Source of the DNA: a bacterium
GTDB lineage: Bacteria; SZUA-79; Acidulodesulfobacterales; Acidulodesulfobacteraceae
Direction: 5' to 3'
Assembly (NCBI GenBank): GCA_021791295.1
Contig: JAJYWW010000073.1
Coordinates: 1 to 7,527 of the forward strand
DNA length: 7,527 bases
How positions within the stretch are numbered: position 1 is the first letter of the stretch; each line of letters starts with the position of its first letter. Positions 1 through 6,583 of this stretch are shown one piece after another. The notes beneath the pieces were generated by a model that worked only from the letters and a program-made list of their open reading frames with translations, was not told where the DNA came from and made no database searches. The position numbers and the translations under genes are program-made.

Positions 1-2
1 AA

Positions 3-206
3 AAAGATTATTTAAATTGCGGCGATAGACCGTCCTATTTTAAAATTAACCCTTTCTTAAATTTTTTTAAAACAGGTTATCAGTTTAAAATAAACGATAT
101 ATTAATCGACGACGAGGTAAGGCTTTTTTACGTTGCGGCTTCAAGAGCTAAAGAAAAACTTTATATAACGTATTCCGGAGAAATTTCGGATTTTTTAAAA
201 CGCTAA
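3..206 (+). CDS. C-terminal fragment of a UvrD/PcrA/Rep-type superfamily 1 DNA helicase (5' end outside window)
   Basis: The plus-strand frame is open from the left edge to TAA at 204-206 and gives 67 residues. Residues 38-56 read EVRLFYVAASRAKEKLYIT, which matches helicase motif VI of the UvrD/PcrA/Rep family. In that family the arginine of the (T/S)RA segment (here R48) contacts the ATP gamma-phosphate. These enzymes are ATP-driven 3'-5' DNA unwinding motors used in repair and replication restart. Only about 19 residues follow motif VI (ending SGEISDFLKR), whereas E. coli UvrD and Gram-positive PcrA carry roughly 100 more, so the disordered and RNA-polymerase-binding C-terminal region appears to be absent. 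Motifs I-V lie outside the window, so the subfamily cannot be fixed. A RecB/AddA-type protein is less likely because those continue into a nuclease domain. The gene converges on pheS and overlaps its stop codon. Confidence 0.75.
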   Translation, partial: KDYLNCGDRPSYFKINPFLNFFKTGYQFKINDILIDDEVRLFYVAASRAKEKLYITYSGEISDFLKR

Positions 207-1237
207 AACTGGTTTAAGATATCAAGGCTTCCCTGATATAGAAGCCTCAAGTCGTTAATATTATATTTAAGCATAACTATTCTGTCGAATCCCATTCCAA
301 AAGCAAAACCTTTATACTCCTGAGGATCTATGCCGGCATATTTAAAAACGTTAGGATGCACCATTCCGCATGGAATCACTTCTATCCAGCCTGTATTTTT
401 ACATACTCCGCAGCCTCTTCCGCCGCAGAATACGCACTCTATATCAAGGTCTAAACCAGGTTCTACAAAAGGATAAAAAGCAGGCCTAAAACGCGTTTTT
501 CTTGCGCCGAGAAGGTGCTTTACGGTCTCTTCCAATATTCCTTTTAAATCCGAAAGTTTAACGTTTTTATCTACGAAAAGTCCTTCCATTTGATTAAACA
601 TAAAAAGGTGCGTCGCATCCACAGCTTCATACCTGTAACATCTGCCCGGAGCTATTATTCTTAAGGGCAGCTCTTTTTTTTCGAGGGTTCGAGCCTGAAC
701 GCTCGACGTATGCGTTCTCGGCACTAAACCGTTCAGCAGATAAAAAGTATCCCATACGTCTCTGGCGGGATGATCCGCCGGAATATTTAACGCATCGAAA
801 TTATAATAAGTAGTTTCTATTTCCGGACCTTCGACTATCTCGAAACCCATAGACGTAAAAAAATCGGCCGCTTCTTCCAGTACAGCAGTTATCGGGTGTT
901 TATGAAATCTTTCTATCTGTTTTCCGGGTATGGTAAGGTCTAATTTATATTCTGCGGAAAATTTTTTATTTTCGTCTAAAGAAAATTCGGATTTTTTTGT
1001 ATTATAAACCGCTTCTATCTCGTTTTTGACTTCGTTAGATTTTTTTCCTATAATTTTTTTTTCTTCTATGGAATATGAACCGATATTATGTAAAATTTCC
1101 GTAAGCCTGCCTTTCTTTCCCATGAAAGCCTTAAAGATGCCGTCCAATTCGCTTAATCCGCCGGCGGAATCCAAAGACCTTTTTGCTTCTTCGGATATTT
1201 TATTTATAGTTTCTATAATTTCTATGTTTTCATCCAT
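203..1237 (-). CDS. pheS: Phenylalanine--tRNA ligase alpha subunit
   Basis: The product has 344 residues, the usual length for bacterial PheS. PheS is the catalytic subunit of the (alpha-beta)2 cytoplasmic enzyme that charges tRNA-Phe with phenylalanine using ATP. Residues 1-90 are the charged helical arm that in this family forms a coiled coil contacting tRNA. The class II catalytic core follows: motif 1 near 112-140 (HPITAVLEE...EGPEIE), motif 2 near 199-220 (RCYRYEAVDATHLFMFNQMEG) and motif 3 at 310-331 (GFAFGMGFDRIVMLKY). Four cysteines (C268, C271, C276, C279) form a CxxC-x4-CxxC cluster, a zinc-knuckle-like insertion seen in many PheS proteins. The ATG at 1237 has no clear Shine-Dalgarno site upstream, and a promoter-like sequence lies so close that the mRNA may be leaderless. 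The gene follows the diguanylate cyclase by 44 bases. pheT does not follow: the next gene is the opposed helicase. Confidence 0.97.
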   Translation of the reverse strand: MDENIEIIETINKISEEAKRSLDSAGGLSELDGIFKAFMGKKGRLTEILHNIGSYSIEEKKIIGKKSNEVKNEIEAVYNTKKSEFSLDENKKFSAEYKLDLTIPGKQIERFHKHPITAVLEEAADFFTSMGFEIVEGPEIETTYYNFDALNIPADHPARDVWDTFYLLNGLVPRTHTSSVQARTLEKKELPLRIIAPGRCYRYEAVDATHLFMFNQMEGLFVDKNVKLSDLKGILEETVKHLLGARKTRFRPAFYPFVEPGLDLDIECVFCGGRGCGVCKNTGWIEVIPCGMVHPNVFKYAGIDPQEYKGFAFGMGFDRIVMLKYNINDLRLLYQGSLDILNQF

Positions 1238-1243
1238 TGTTAT

Positions 1244-1273
1244 ATATTACCAAAATTCATATAATCATTTCAA
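1244..1273 (-). promoter_or_regulatory. Candidate promoter of pheS, predicting a leaderless or near-leaderless mRNA
   Basis: Read on the minus strand, TTGAAA (1268-1273) is followed after 18 bases by TAATAT (1244-1249), with TGG directly before it as an extended -10 element. Transcription would begin at about 1237-1238, essentially at the pheS ATG. This agrees with the lack of a Shine-Dalgarno site there. In AT-rich DNA such matches arise by chance, so this is a tentative call. Confidence 0.35.
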
Positions 1274-1281
1274 CAAGGTTT

Positions 1282-4200
1282 TTATCCTACTACTTTATTT
1301 CTTCCGGATTCTTTTGCCCTGTATAAATTATCGTCTGCAATTTTAAGCAGGCCGTTTAATATTTCGTCCGTATCGTAATTTATTTCTTTGATTTCTCCGC
1401 TCTTATCGTAAAAAAACTGTTTTAAGTCGGAAACTCCGACTGATACGGTAATATTTAAATTTAAATTGTCTTTCGGCATGTAAATTTTATTTTCTATATA
1501 AACCCTTAATTTTTCCATTAAATTCATAGTTTTTTCTTTACTTGTATCCGGTAAAACTACTACGAATTCATCTCCGCCGTATCTTGTTATTATATCCTGT
1601 TTTCTGAGCAAAACGCTTTTTAAGTCGTTGGTAAATTCGACCAACATTATATCGCCTATATTGTGTCCGTAATTATCGTTTATATTTTTAAATTTATCTA
1701 CGTCCAATATAGCAAAAGAAAGATCCGTCGAGTTTCTTGACGCCCTTACTATTTCTCTTTTTACGAATTCGTACATAAATCTTCTGTTATGTATGCCCGT
1801 TAAAGAATCCGTAAGCGCAAGCTCCCTGTTCGTTTCTATTAATATCAGCTTTGCAAAAACCGGAGATGCTATGTTTATTATCTCTTTTATCAAGTCGATA
1901 ATTTCTTGGGTAAAGAAATACTTATCTTCGGAATCTATAGAAATAGTGCCTGCTAATTCATCGCTTATTTTTAGCGGAAAACACATATAGCTACCGGCAG
2001 TACCTCTAAATTCGCAATTATTTACGATGTCGTCCTGACCTTTATTTTTTTCGTTTTTTAAAAGTTTGCAGTTCGACAGATAGTCTTCGTAATCGATACT
2101 TGCCGTTTTCAGTATAATTTTATCGGCATTTTCGGAATTGTCCGTCTCCGGCGGCGAGCCTTTTTTCCTGTCGTAAATCAAAGAGGTGACGGTTTTTTTA
2201 TTAGCGGCATCGAATATGTTAATATGCAGGGAATCCACCATGCCGCCGCCCTGTTTTTTTATAGAACATAAACCTTCCGCAAACGTTTTTATAGCGTATT
2301 CAATAGTAAAAACCATGGATAGTTTATATGCCAGATTGTTTAGCAGATTTAGTCTTTTTATATTATTTTTTAGATTAGTTACGTCTCCGAATACAAGAAG
2401 CCTTATAACGCTTTTATCCTTAGTCGTAAACAGATTAGACTTCATATTTAGTATAATGCCGTTTTTAAGATTAATTTCTACGCTTTCCAGAGTAGCGGTG
2501 TATCTGTTGTTTATGTATGTTTCAAATACTGTTTTCGCAAAATTTTTATCTTCAAATGCATCCTTTATTTTTTCGTAAAATTCATTTAAGTTTAACGGCG
2601 TCAAAAACTTGCCTATATTAAACGCCCGGGCAAAATAATCGTTGTAAAGATTAACCGTTTTATCGGTTAAATTAATAGAGACGATACCAAACTCCGCCAT
2701 CTTGTTTATTAAGTTTTCCCTGTTTTCTAAAAGTTCTACCGAAGAATCCAACTTTTCAAAAAGCGTATTAATTTCAAAATATTCCGCTAAAAAGTTTATG
2801 CCGTTTTTAAAAAATTCTAAATCTTCGTCGTAAAACGATGCGCTTCTTTTAATTACGCCGGTTATAGCCATATATCTTCTGTTTTCAGTTCCCTCGAAGG
2901 AATAAAGGATTATATCTTCTACGCCTTTATTTTTAAAATATTCCGTCGCGAAATCATCTTTTTGATAATTATACGCTTCAAGCCTGTTTTCAATTATACG
3001 TTTTTTAACGAACTCGGTAGGAACCGGCTCAATAGTGCTTTTGCTCAAGTTTAAAACCCACTTGTTAGAAAATATGCCTTTCATAATTTCGCTTTTAATG
3101 ATATCAAAGACGATAAATTCCACAAAATCGGTCTGTATATTATCTTCTATATCGTTTAAAAATTTTTGCAGAAACTCTTCTCCGCTTAATTCCTGTTTGT
3201 TTCGATTGCCTGCTTCGCTGGAATAAACAGAATTTCCGTTAACGTTCGCTTTGTTTTCATCGGTTATTTCTTGTCTTCTTGTCATTGAAAACAATAACAT
3301 CTCGGCCATTTTAGATAAAAGCGATTGTCTCTTTAAATTTTTCAGGTAAGTTATCAGGTATGCGGCATAATTTGCAAGATTAAAAATTGCGCTGCCTTTA
3401 ACATCGTCGAAAGCGCCTTTCTTGCTTGAATAAATTGCCATTATGCCGATAACGCGGCCATGCATTATTAAAGGAAAAGAGCCTATCGACAAAAATTTAA
3501 ATTCTAAAAGTTTGGTTTTATAGTGGGTTGGTATAGTCGTATCATTTTCCACGTCGTTTATTACGGCATAATTTTGCAATTTTATAGCTTTTGCCGTCAA
3601 ATTTTGCAAATATTCACGATTGTCCAAATTTTCGCCGTATTGAAGAATTAAATTTTTCACGTAATTAAAATCGTTATTATAAGCGTTTATTATCTTCACT
3701 TCTTTTTTGTCTTCGTCTAAAACTCCGAACCAAGCGTAACTATATCCCATTCTTTCGACTATCAGGTCAATAAGTTTAAACGTAAGCGAATTAAAATCGT
3801 CCTTTTCGGAAACTGTTTTGGAAAAATCGTTTATGCTGGACACTATAAGGCTGCTTTCTTTCTGTTTTAGCGCTATCGAGTTGTTTAAAGCGGTTATGGC
3901 TTTAGCGAAATCGTAAAATTCGTTTTCCTTGTTCTTATATTTGTCGGCAATATTTAATTCCTGCGGATTGTTAGGGTCTATATTTCTTATGCTTTTCAAA
4001 AGGTCGTAGAAAGGCTCCGAAAATCTTTTATTTATTAAAATAAAAATCAGTATAGTTAGAGCATATAGCGCCATAAAAAAAATTATAGACGTATATAGTT
4101 TAGAAAGATGCCTGAGCCAAGTATATTCCTTTATGCCTGCGCCGAATATTCCTATAATTTTACCGTCGTAATTTTTTATCGGTACGTTATATACATAAAA

Positions 4201-4935
4201 AGGCGTGCCGTTCACGTTTAACGATGCATAAACGCTTATGCCTTTTTCTAAAACCTGAATCTGTTTTTTCGTCAGATTCTGCCCCACACCCTCATATTCA
4301 TTATTTTTAACAAAAGAAATAGCAGACCTTTCGGAACCGTAATAAATACCGAGATTTGAAGGTATATGTTTTTTTATTCGGATATTTTTTAAATAATCGC
4401 TGGTTACATGCTTATTTAGAATAATTAAATAACCGTTATTTTTATGCAGCAGGCGGTAAACCACCGTAATATTTATGAGTCTGTCGGACTTATCTCTTCC
4501 AAAGCCCGTATATATGTAACGGTTTTTTGTAGATATTATTCTTTGCAATCTATCGTAATATTGCTTCGATATTTTAACTTTTTCGGGATATTTCTTGTAT
4601 TCAAATTTTTTAACGTAATCTATTTTTCCGCTTTCTATTTTTACTAAGATTATGTCGGATATTCTTTTATAATCGACCGTCTTTCTGATGAACCCGCTTT
4701 TAAAATTATGGGTTATGATATCGTTGGCTTTTTCAAGCATATAATTTCTTTCGCTTGAAAAAGCCATAGTGCCGGACATTAAGTTCGATTTTAACTCTTC
4801 TTTTAATGATTTCCGACTGTATAGTGCAATATAATGGAGAGCTATAAATATTCCGACCGAAAAAATAATAATATTCGACAGGATGAATAGGAAATAGATT
4901 TTAAATTTTATAGAATTAACGTTTATTTTCGGCAT
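1282..4935 (-). CDS. Membrane-bound diguanylate cyclase with Cache-type sensor, HAMP-like, GAF/PAS-like and GGDEF domains
   Basis: The 1217-residue protein is predicted to make cyclic di-GMP from two GTP at the inner face of the cytoplasmic membrane in response to an external signal. Transmembrane helices are at about 12-36 and 282-303. The periplasmic part between them ends in a Cache-like pattern (G218-Q219-N220, then NGTPFYVYNVPIKNYDGKIIG around 242-262), resembling small-molecule sensors of chemoreceptors. A HAMP-like linker covers about 304-358. A GAF domain follows at 375-532, a divergent GAF-like module at 585-722, a PAS-like module at 740-855 and another GAF-like module at 865-1032. 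The GGDEF domain (1039-1217) has the GGDEF motif intact at 1120-1124, the metal-site segment DVDKFKNIND, and RKQD at 1111-1114, exactly five residues before GGDEF as expected for the feedback I-site. It should therefore be active and product-inhibited. The region 553-585 is polar and probably an unstructured linker. No EAL domain is present. The ATG at 4935 has only a weak purine stretch upstream (AAGAAA). Module borders inside 540-1030 are uncertain; the signal is unknown. Confidence 0.93.
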   Translation of the reverse strand: MPKINVNSIKFKIYFLFILSNIIIFSVGIFIALHYIALYSRKSLKEELKSNLMSGTMAFSSERNYMLEKANDIITHNFKSGFIRKTVDYKRISDIILVKIESGKIDYVKKFEYKKYPEKVKISKQYYDRLQRIISTKNRYIYTGFGRDKSDRLINITVVYRLLHKNNGYLIILNKHVTSDYLKNIRIKKHIPSNLGIYYGSERSAISFVKNNEYEGVGQNLTKKQIQVLEKGISVYASLNVNGTPFYVYNVPIKNYDGKIIGIFGAGIKEYTWLRHLSKLYTSIIFFMALYALTILIFILINKRFSEPFYDLLKSIRNIDPNNPQELNIADKYKNKENEFYDFAKAITALNNSIALKQKESSLIVSSINDFSKTVSEKDDFNSLTFKLIDLIVERMGYSYAWFGVLDEDKKEVKIINAYNNDFNYVKNLILQYGENLDNREYLQNLTAKAIKLQNYAVINDVENDTTIPTHYKTKLLEFKFLSIGSFPLIMHGRVIGIMAIYSSKKGAFDDVKGSAIFNLANYAAYLITYLKNLKRQSLLSKMAEMLLFSMTRRQEITDENKANVNGNSVYSSEAGNRNKQELSGEEFLQKFLNDIEDNIQTDFVEFIVFDIIKSEIMKGIFSNKWVLNLSKSTIEPVPTEFVKKRIIENRLEAYNYQKDDFATEYFKNKGVEDIILYSFEGTENRRYMAITGVIKRSASFYDEDLEFFKNGINFLAEYFEINTLFEKLDSSVELLENRENLINKMAEFGIVSINLTDKTVNLYNDYFARAFNIGKFLTPLNLNEFYEKIKDAFEDKNFAKTVFETYINNRYTATLESVEINLKNGIILNMKSNLFTTKDKSVIRLLVFGDVTNLKNNIKRLNLLNNLAYKLSMVFTIEYAIKTFAEGLCSIKKQGGGMVDSLHINIFDAANKKTVTSLIYDRKKGSPPETDNSENADKIILKTASIDYEDYLSNCKLLKNEKNKGQDDIVNNCEFRGTAGSYMCFPLKISDELAGTISIDSEDKYFFTQEIIDLIKEIINIASPVFAKLILIETNRELALTDSLTGIHNRRFMYEFVKREIVRASRNSTDLSFAILDVDKFKNINDNYGHNIGDIMLVEFTNDLKSVLLRKQDIITRYGGDEFVVVLPDTSKEKTMNLMEKLRVYIENKIYMPKDNLNLNITVSVGVSDLKQFFYDKSGEIKEINYDTDEILNGLLKIADDNLYRAKESGRNKVVG

Positions 4936-4968
4936 TTTTTCTTATTTTTTTAATATACCTCTATTATT

Positions 4969-4997
4969 AGTATATAACTACATTTGCGCAATTTCAA
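4969..4997 (-). promoter_or_regulatory. Sigma70-like promoter of the diguanylate cyclase gene
   Basis: On the minus strand, TTGAAA (4992-4997) and TATACT (4969-4974) are separated by exactly 17 bases. Each hexamer differs from consensus at one or two positions. The start site would be near 4962, leaving about 27 bases of leader before the ATG at 4935. It lies between atpE and the cyclase, suggesting that the cyclase (and perhaps pheS) is transcribed separately from the atp genes. Confidence 0.6.
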
Positions 4998-5017
4998 CAA
5001 ATCGAAATTATGCAAAT
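4982..5017. repeat. 14-base inverted repeat overlapping the cyclase promoter (possible operator or atp terminator stem)
   Basis: Arms 4982-4995 (ATTTGCGCAATTTC) and 5004-5017 (GAAATTATGCAAAT) are complementary at 12 of 14 positions. Of the other two, one is a G-T wobble and one a mismatch; the loop is 8 bases. The left arm covers part of the -35 box of the cyclase promoter, and the arm centres lie 22 bases apart, about two helical turns, as for a dimeric repressor or activator site. As RNA downstream of atpE it could also form a hairpin, but no run of U follows, so an intrinsic terminator is less convincing. Confidence 0.5.
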
Positions 5018-5057
5018 CTCTGTTTATAAAGAAAGAATGCCGTAATCAAATATTATT

Positions 5058-5447
5058 CTATTTTAAGAAGATATCTTTGAAAGGATTTGCATAAAAAAGA
5101 ATAAACGTGATCAGCAGGGCATAAAGCGCTAATGATTCCATAATAGCCATACCGGTTATCATCCAGACGATTAATTTTTTCTCCATGCCGGGATTTCTTC
5201 CCATTGATTCAAGCGCACCCCTTACCGCGTTTCCCATGCCTACGCCTGCGCCGATAACTCCGAGTCCTATAGCCAAGCCGCCGCCAAGCGCAGAAAGGCC
5301 AAAAAATAAGCTTTTAGAAAATAATACGGAACTATTCGCCGCATGCTGGTGAACAGGCACCGTCGCGGCTATAGCTTTCGCCGCAAAACATTTTGCTCCG
5401 TAAACGGAAACAGATAAAAAAGTAAGGATAAAAACGAGATATTTCAT
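5058..5447 (-). CDS. atpE: ATP synthase F0 subunit c with N-terminal signal peptide
   Basis: Subunit c forms the membrane rotor ring that carries ions through F0. The core, about residues 45-122, is the usual hairpin of two helices: a glycine-rich helix 1 (ALGGGLAIGLGVIGAGVGMG, 53-72), a polar loop with RNP at 84-86, and helix 2 with the ion-carrying glutamate E104 in IMESLALY, ending FYANPF. At 129 residues it is longer than a typical c subunit (about 75-90). The extra N-terminus starts with a hydrophobic stretch resembling a signal peptide (KYLVFILTFLSVSVYG, with a possible cut near A22) and then a short VPVHQHAANSS segment. S105 and Y109 are present, as in sodium-type rings, but the position of the sodium-ligand glutamine in helix 1 is M71, so proton coupling is more likely. 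The ATG at 5447 has the strongest ribosome site in the window. The gene is last in the F0 set, 68 bases after atpB. Confidence 0.96.
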   Translation of the reverse strand: MKYLVFILTFLSVSVYGAKCFAAKAIAATVPVHQHAANSSVLFSKSLFFGLSALGGGLAIGLGVIGAGVGMGNAVRGALESMGRNPGMEKKLIVWMITGMAIMESLALYALLITFILFYANPFKDIFLK

Positions 5448-5456
5448 AATTAAAAA

Positions 5457-5462
5457 TCCTCC
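5457..5462 (-). promoter_or_regulatory. Strong Shine-Dalgarno site of atpE
   Basis: GGAGGA on the minus strand lies 9 bases before the atpE ATG. The other atp genes have weak or no such sites. This fits the need for many more c subunits (a ring of 8-15) than a subunits (one) from the same mRNA. Confidence 0.85.
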
Positions 5463-5515
5463 GGTTTATTTTTATAATATTTTAAGAAGTTTAATATTAA
5501 TTAGCAGATTAAATT

Positions 5516-6172
5516 CTAATGTTCTTCTTCTAACGACAGCGCAATATATATAATCGCGAGAAGATAAAATACAAACGCCTGCATTAAATCCGTAAATATC
5601 TGCATATACATCATAATTGCCGGAATTGCCCATGGAAGAAGGAATAGTAAAACCGTAACCATAAACTCTTCCGCAAAAATATTTGCAAATAAACGCAGGG
5701 CATGTGAAAAAGGACGGGATAATGCCGACATAATTTCGATTATTATCATTATCGGCGCAATTATTAAAAGGGGTCCTAAAAATTTTTTTATGTATTTAGC
5801 TTTATGTTTTTTAATACCGACGGCGTGAGAAAGAAAGAAAACTATTAAAGCCAGCGCCGCAGTCGTGTCTATAGTCGCCGTAGGCGAAGTAAAACCAGGA
5901 ATAGAACCTATCAAATTTGAAAAAAGGATAAATATTGAAAAAGAGGCGATTAAAGGCAAATATACCGCTCCTTCGTCTCCTATGATTTCTTTTAAAAAAT
6001 ATTCCGTCATTATATAAATAAGCTCAAAAAAGCTCTGCAAACCTCCGGGAACTACTTTAAGAGTTCTACCTGCTATAAATGCAGCTAATAGTATCCCTGC
6101 CATAACTATGACGGTCATAGTCCAGTAAACGGGTATTCCTTGTATGTGAATTAAAATTGGGGCTTTTAACAT
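5516..6172 (-). CDS. atpB: ATP synthase F0 subunit a
   Basis: Subunit a is the stator channel that passes ions to and from the c ring in the cytoplasmic membrane. The 218-residue protein is very hydrophobic with about five to six membrane helices. The conserved segment LSRPFSHALRLFANIFAEEF holds R160, the essential arginine equivalent to E. coli R210. NLIGSIPGFTSPTA (86-99) and DLMQAFVFYLLAIIYIAL (195-212, with Q199 at the position of E. coli Q252) are the other family signatures. It is at the short end of the family range because the N-terminal part before helix 1 is brief. The ATG at 6172 follows the atpI stop by 12 bases with no clear Shine-Dalgarno site, so translation is probably coupled to atpI. 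atpE follows. Confidence 0.97.
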   Translation of the reverse strand: MLKAPILIHIQGIPVYWTMTVIVMAGILLAAFIAGRTLKVVPGGLQSFFELIYIMTEYFLKEIIGDEGAVYLPLIASFSIFILFSNLIGSIPGFTSPTATIDTTAALALIVFFLSHAVGIKKHKAKYIKKFLGPLLIIAPIMIIIEIMSALSRPFSHALRLFANIFAEEFMVTVLLFLLPWAIPAIMMYMQIFTDLMQAFVFYLLAIIYIALSLEEEH

Positions 6173-6184
6173 ATTTTTAAGGAT

Positions 6185-6583
6185 TTATTCTTCAGCCGAG
6201 TAGTCAAGCGATTGCCCGAAAGGAATAAACAATAACGCTATAGAAACAGGAGTTACGGTAATCCCCACGGCTATTAAAACAAAATTAAGATTAATTAATA
6301 ACTTATTTAATATTATAAAAAAAACCGTTACTATGAGCAAGTCTTTTATTAGATTTAAATTTAATTTAAAAGGTTTAATTTTTTTAATATTTCTAAAAAT
6401 GTATAGCGTAGTATCGGCAAACAAAAAAAAAGATACGGCGAAACCTATAAATATGCCTCCGATACCGTTTGATTTTGGGAACATTATATTAATCGACAGC
6501 GACGATATAAAAGAAATAATAGCTCCGTAAGCAAAGGTTTTAGATATAATCTGAAATTTTAACGATTTTTTACGGTTTTTCAT
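6185..6583 (-). CDS. atpI: AtpI-like membrane protein of the ATP synthase operon
   Basis: The product from the chosen start has 132 residues with four predicted membrane helices: about 12-32, 42-62, 78-96 and 100-122. The paired-hairpin layout, the GGIFIGFAVSFFLFADTTLYIFRNIKK segment and the position just before atpB fit the ATP synthase I (AtpI) family, whose members help assemble or stabilise the c ring. Sequence similarity in this family is low, so the call leans on topology and context. A longer reading from 6646 adds 21 residues (MPYWVLLQGF...) but lies entirely inside atpZ. The ATG at 6583 is preferred because AGAGAG (6588-6593) precedes it by 4 bases. This gives a 14-base overlap with the end of atpZ, consistent with coupled translation. 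Confidence 0.72.
   Translation of the reverse strand: MKNRKKSLKFQIISKTFAYGAIISFISSLSINIMFPKSNGIGGIFIGFAVSFFLFADTTLYIFRNIKKIKPFKLNLNLIKDLLIVTVFFIILNKLLINLNFVLIAVGITVTPVSIALLFIPFGQSLDYSAEE

Noticed and set aside
1026..1346. Plus-strand open frame of 106 codons across the pheS start
   Set aside because: It runs antisense through the well-conserved pheS 5' end and the adjacent gap, and its translation is low-complexity hydrophobic.
2186..2578. Plus-strand open frame of 130 codons opposite the diguanylate cyclase
   Set aside because: It is the shadow of a clear 1217-residue gene in AT-rich DNA; no start signal or family resemblance.
4982..5017. Firm intrinsic terminator of the atp operon
   Set aside because: The stem is good but no U run follows on the minus strand, and the repeat sits on the promoter of the next gene, so an operator is at least as likely.
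5058..5447. Sodium-driven ATP synthase
   Set aside because: The serine and tyrosine of the sodium site are present, but the helix-1 glutamine is replaced by methionine and leucine sits at the threonine position, so a sodium claim is not supported.
5448..5515. Separate promoter for atpE between atpB and atpE
   Set aside because: The gap is AT-rich and gives several weak -10-like matches but no paired -35; a strong ribosome site explains higher atpE output without a promoter.
6333..6530. Plus-strand open frame of 65 codons opposite atpI
   Set aside because: It is antisense to a membrane protein gene with operon context, has no ribosome site, and its protein has no recognisable pattern.
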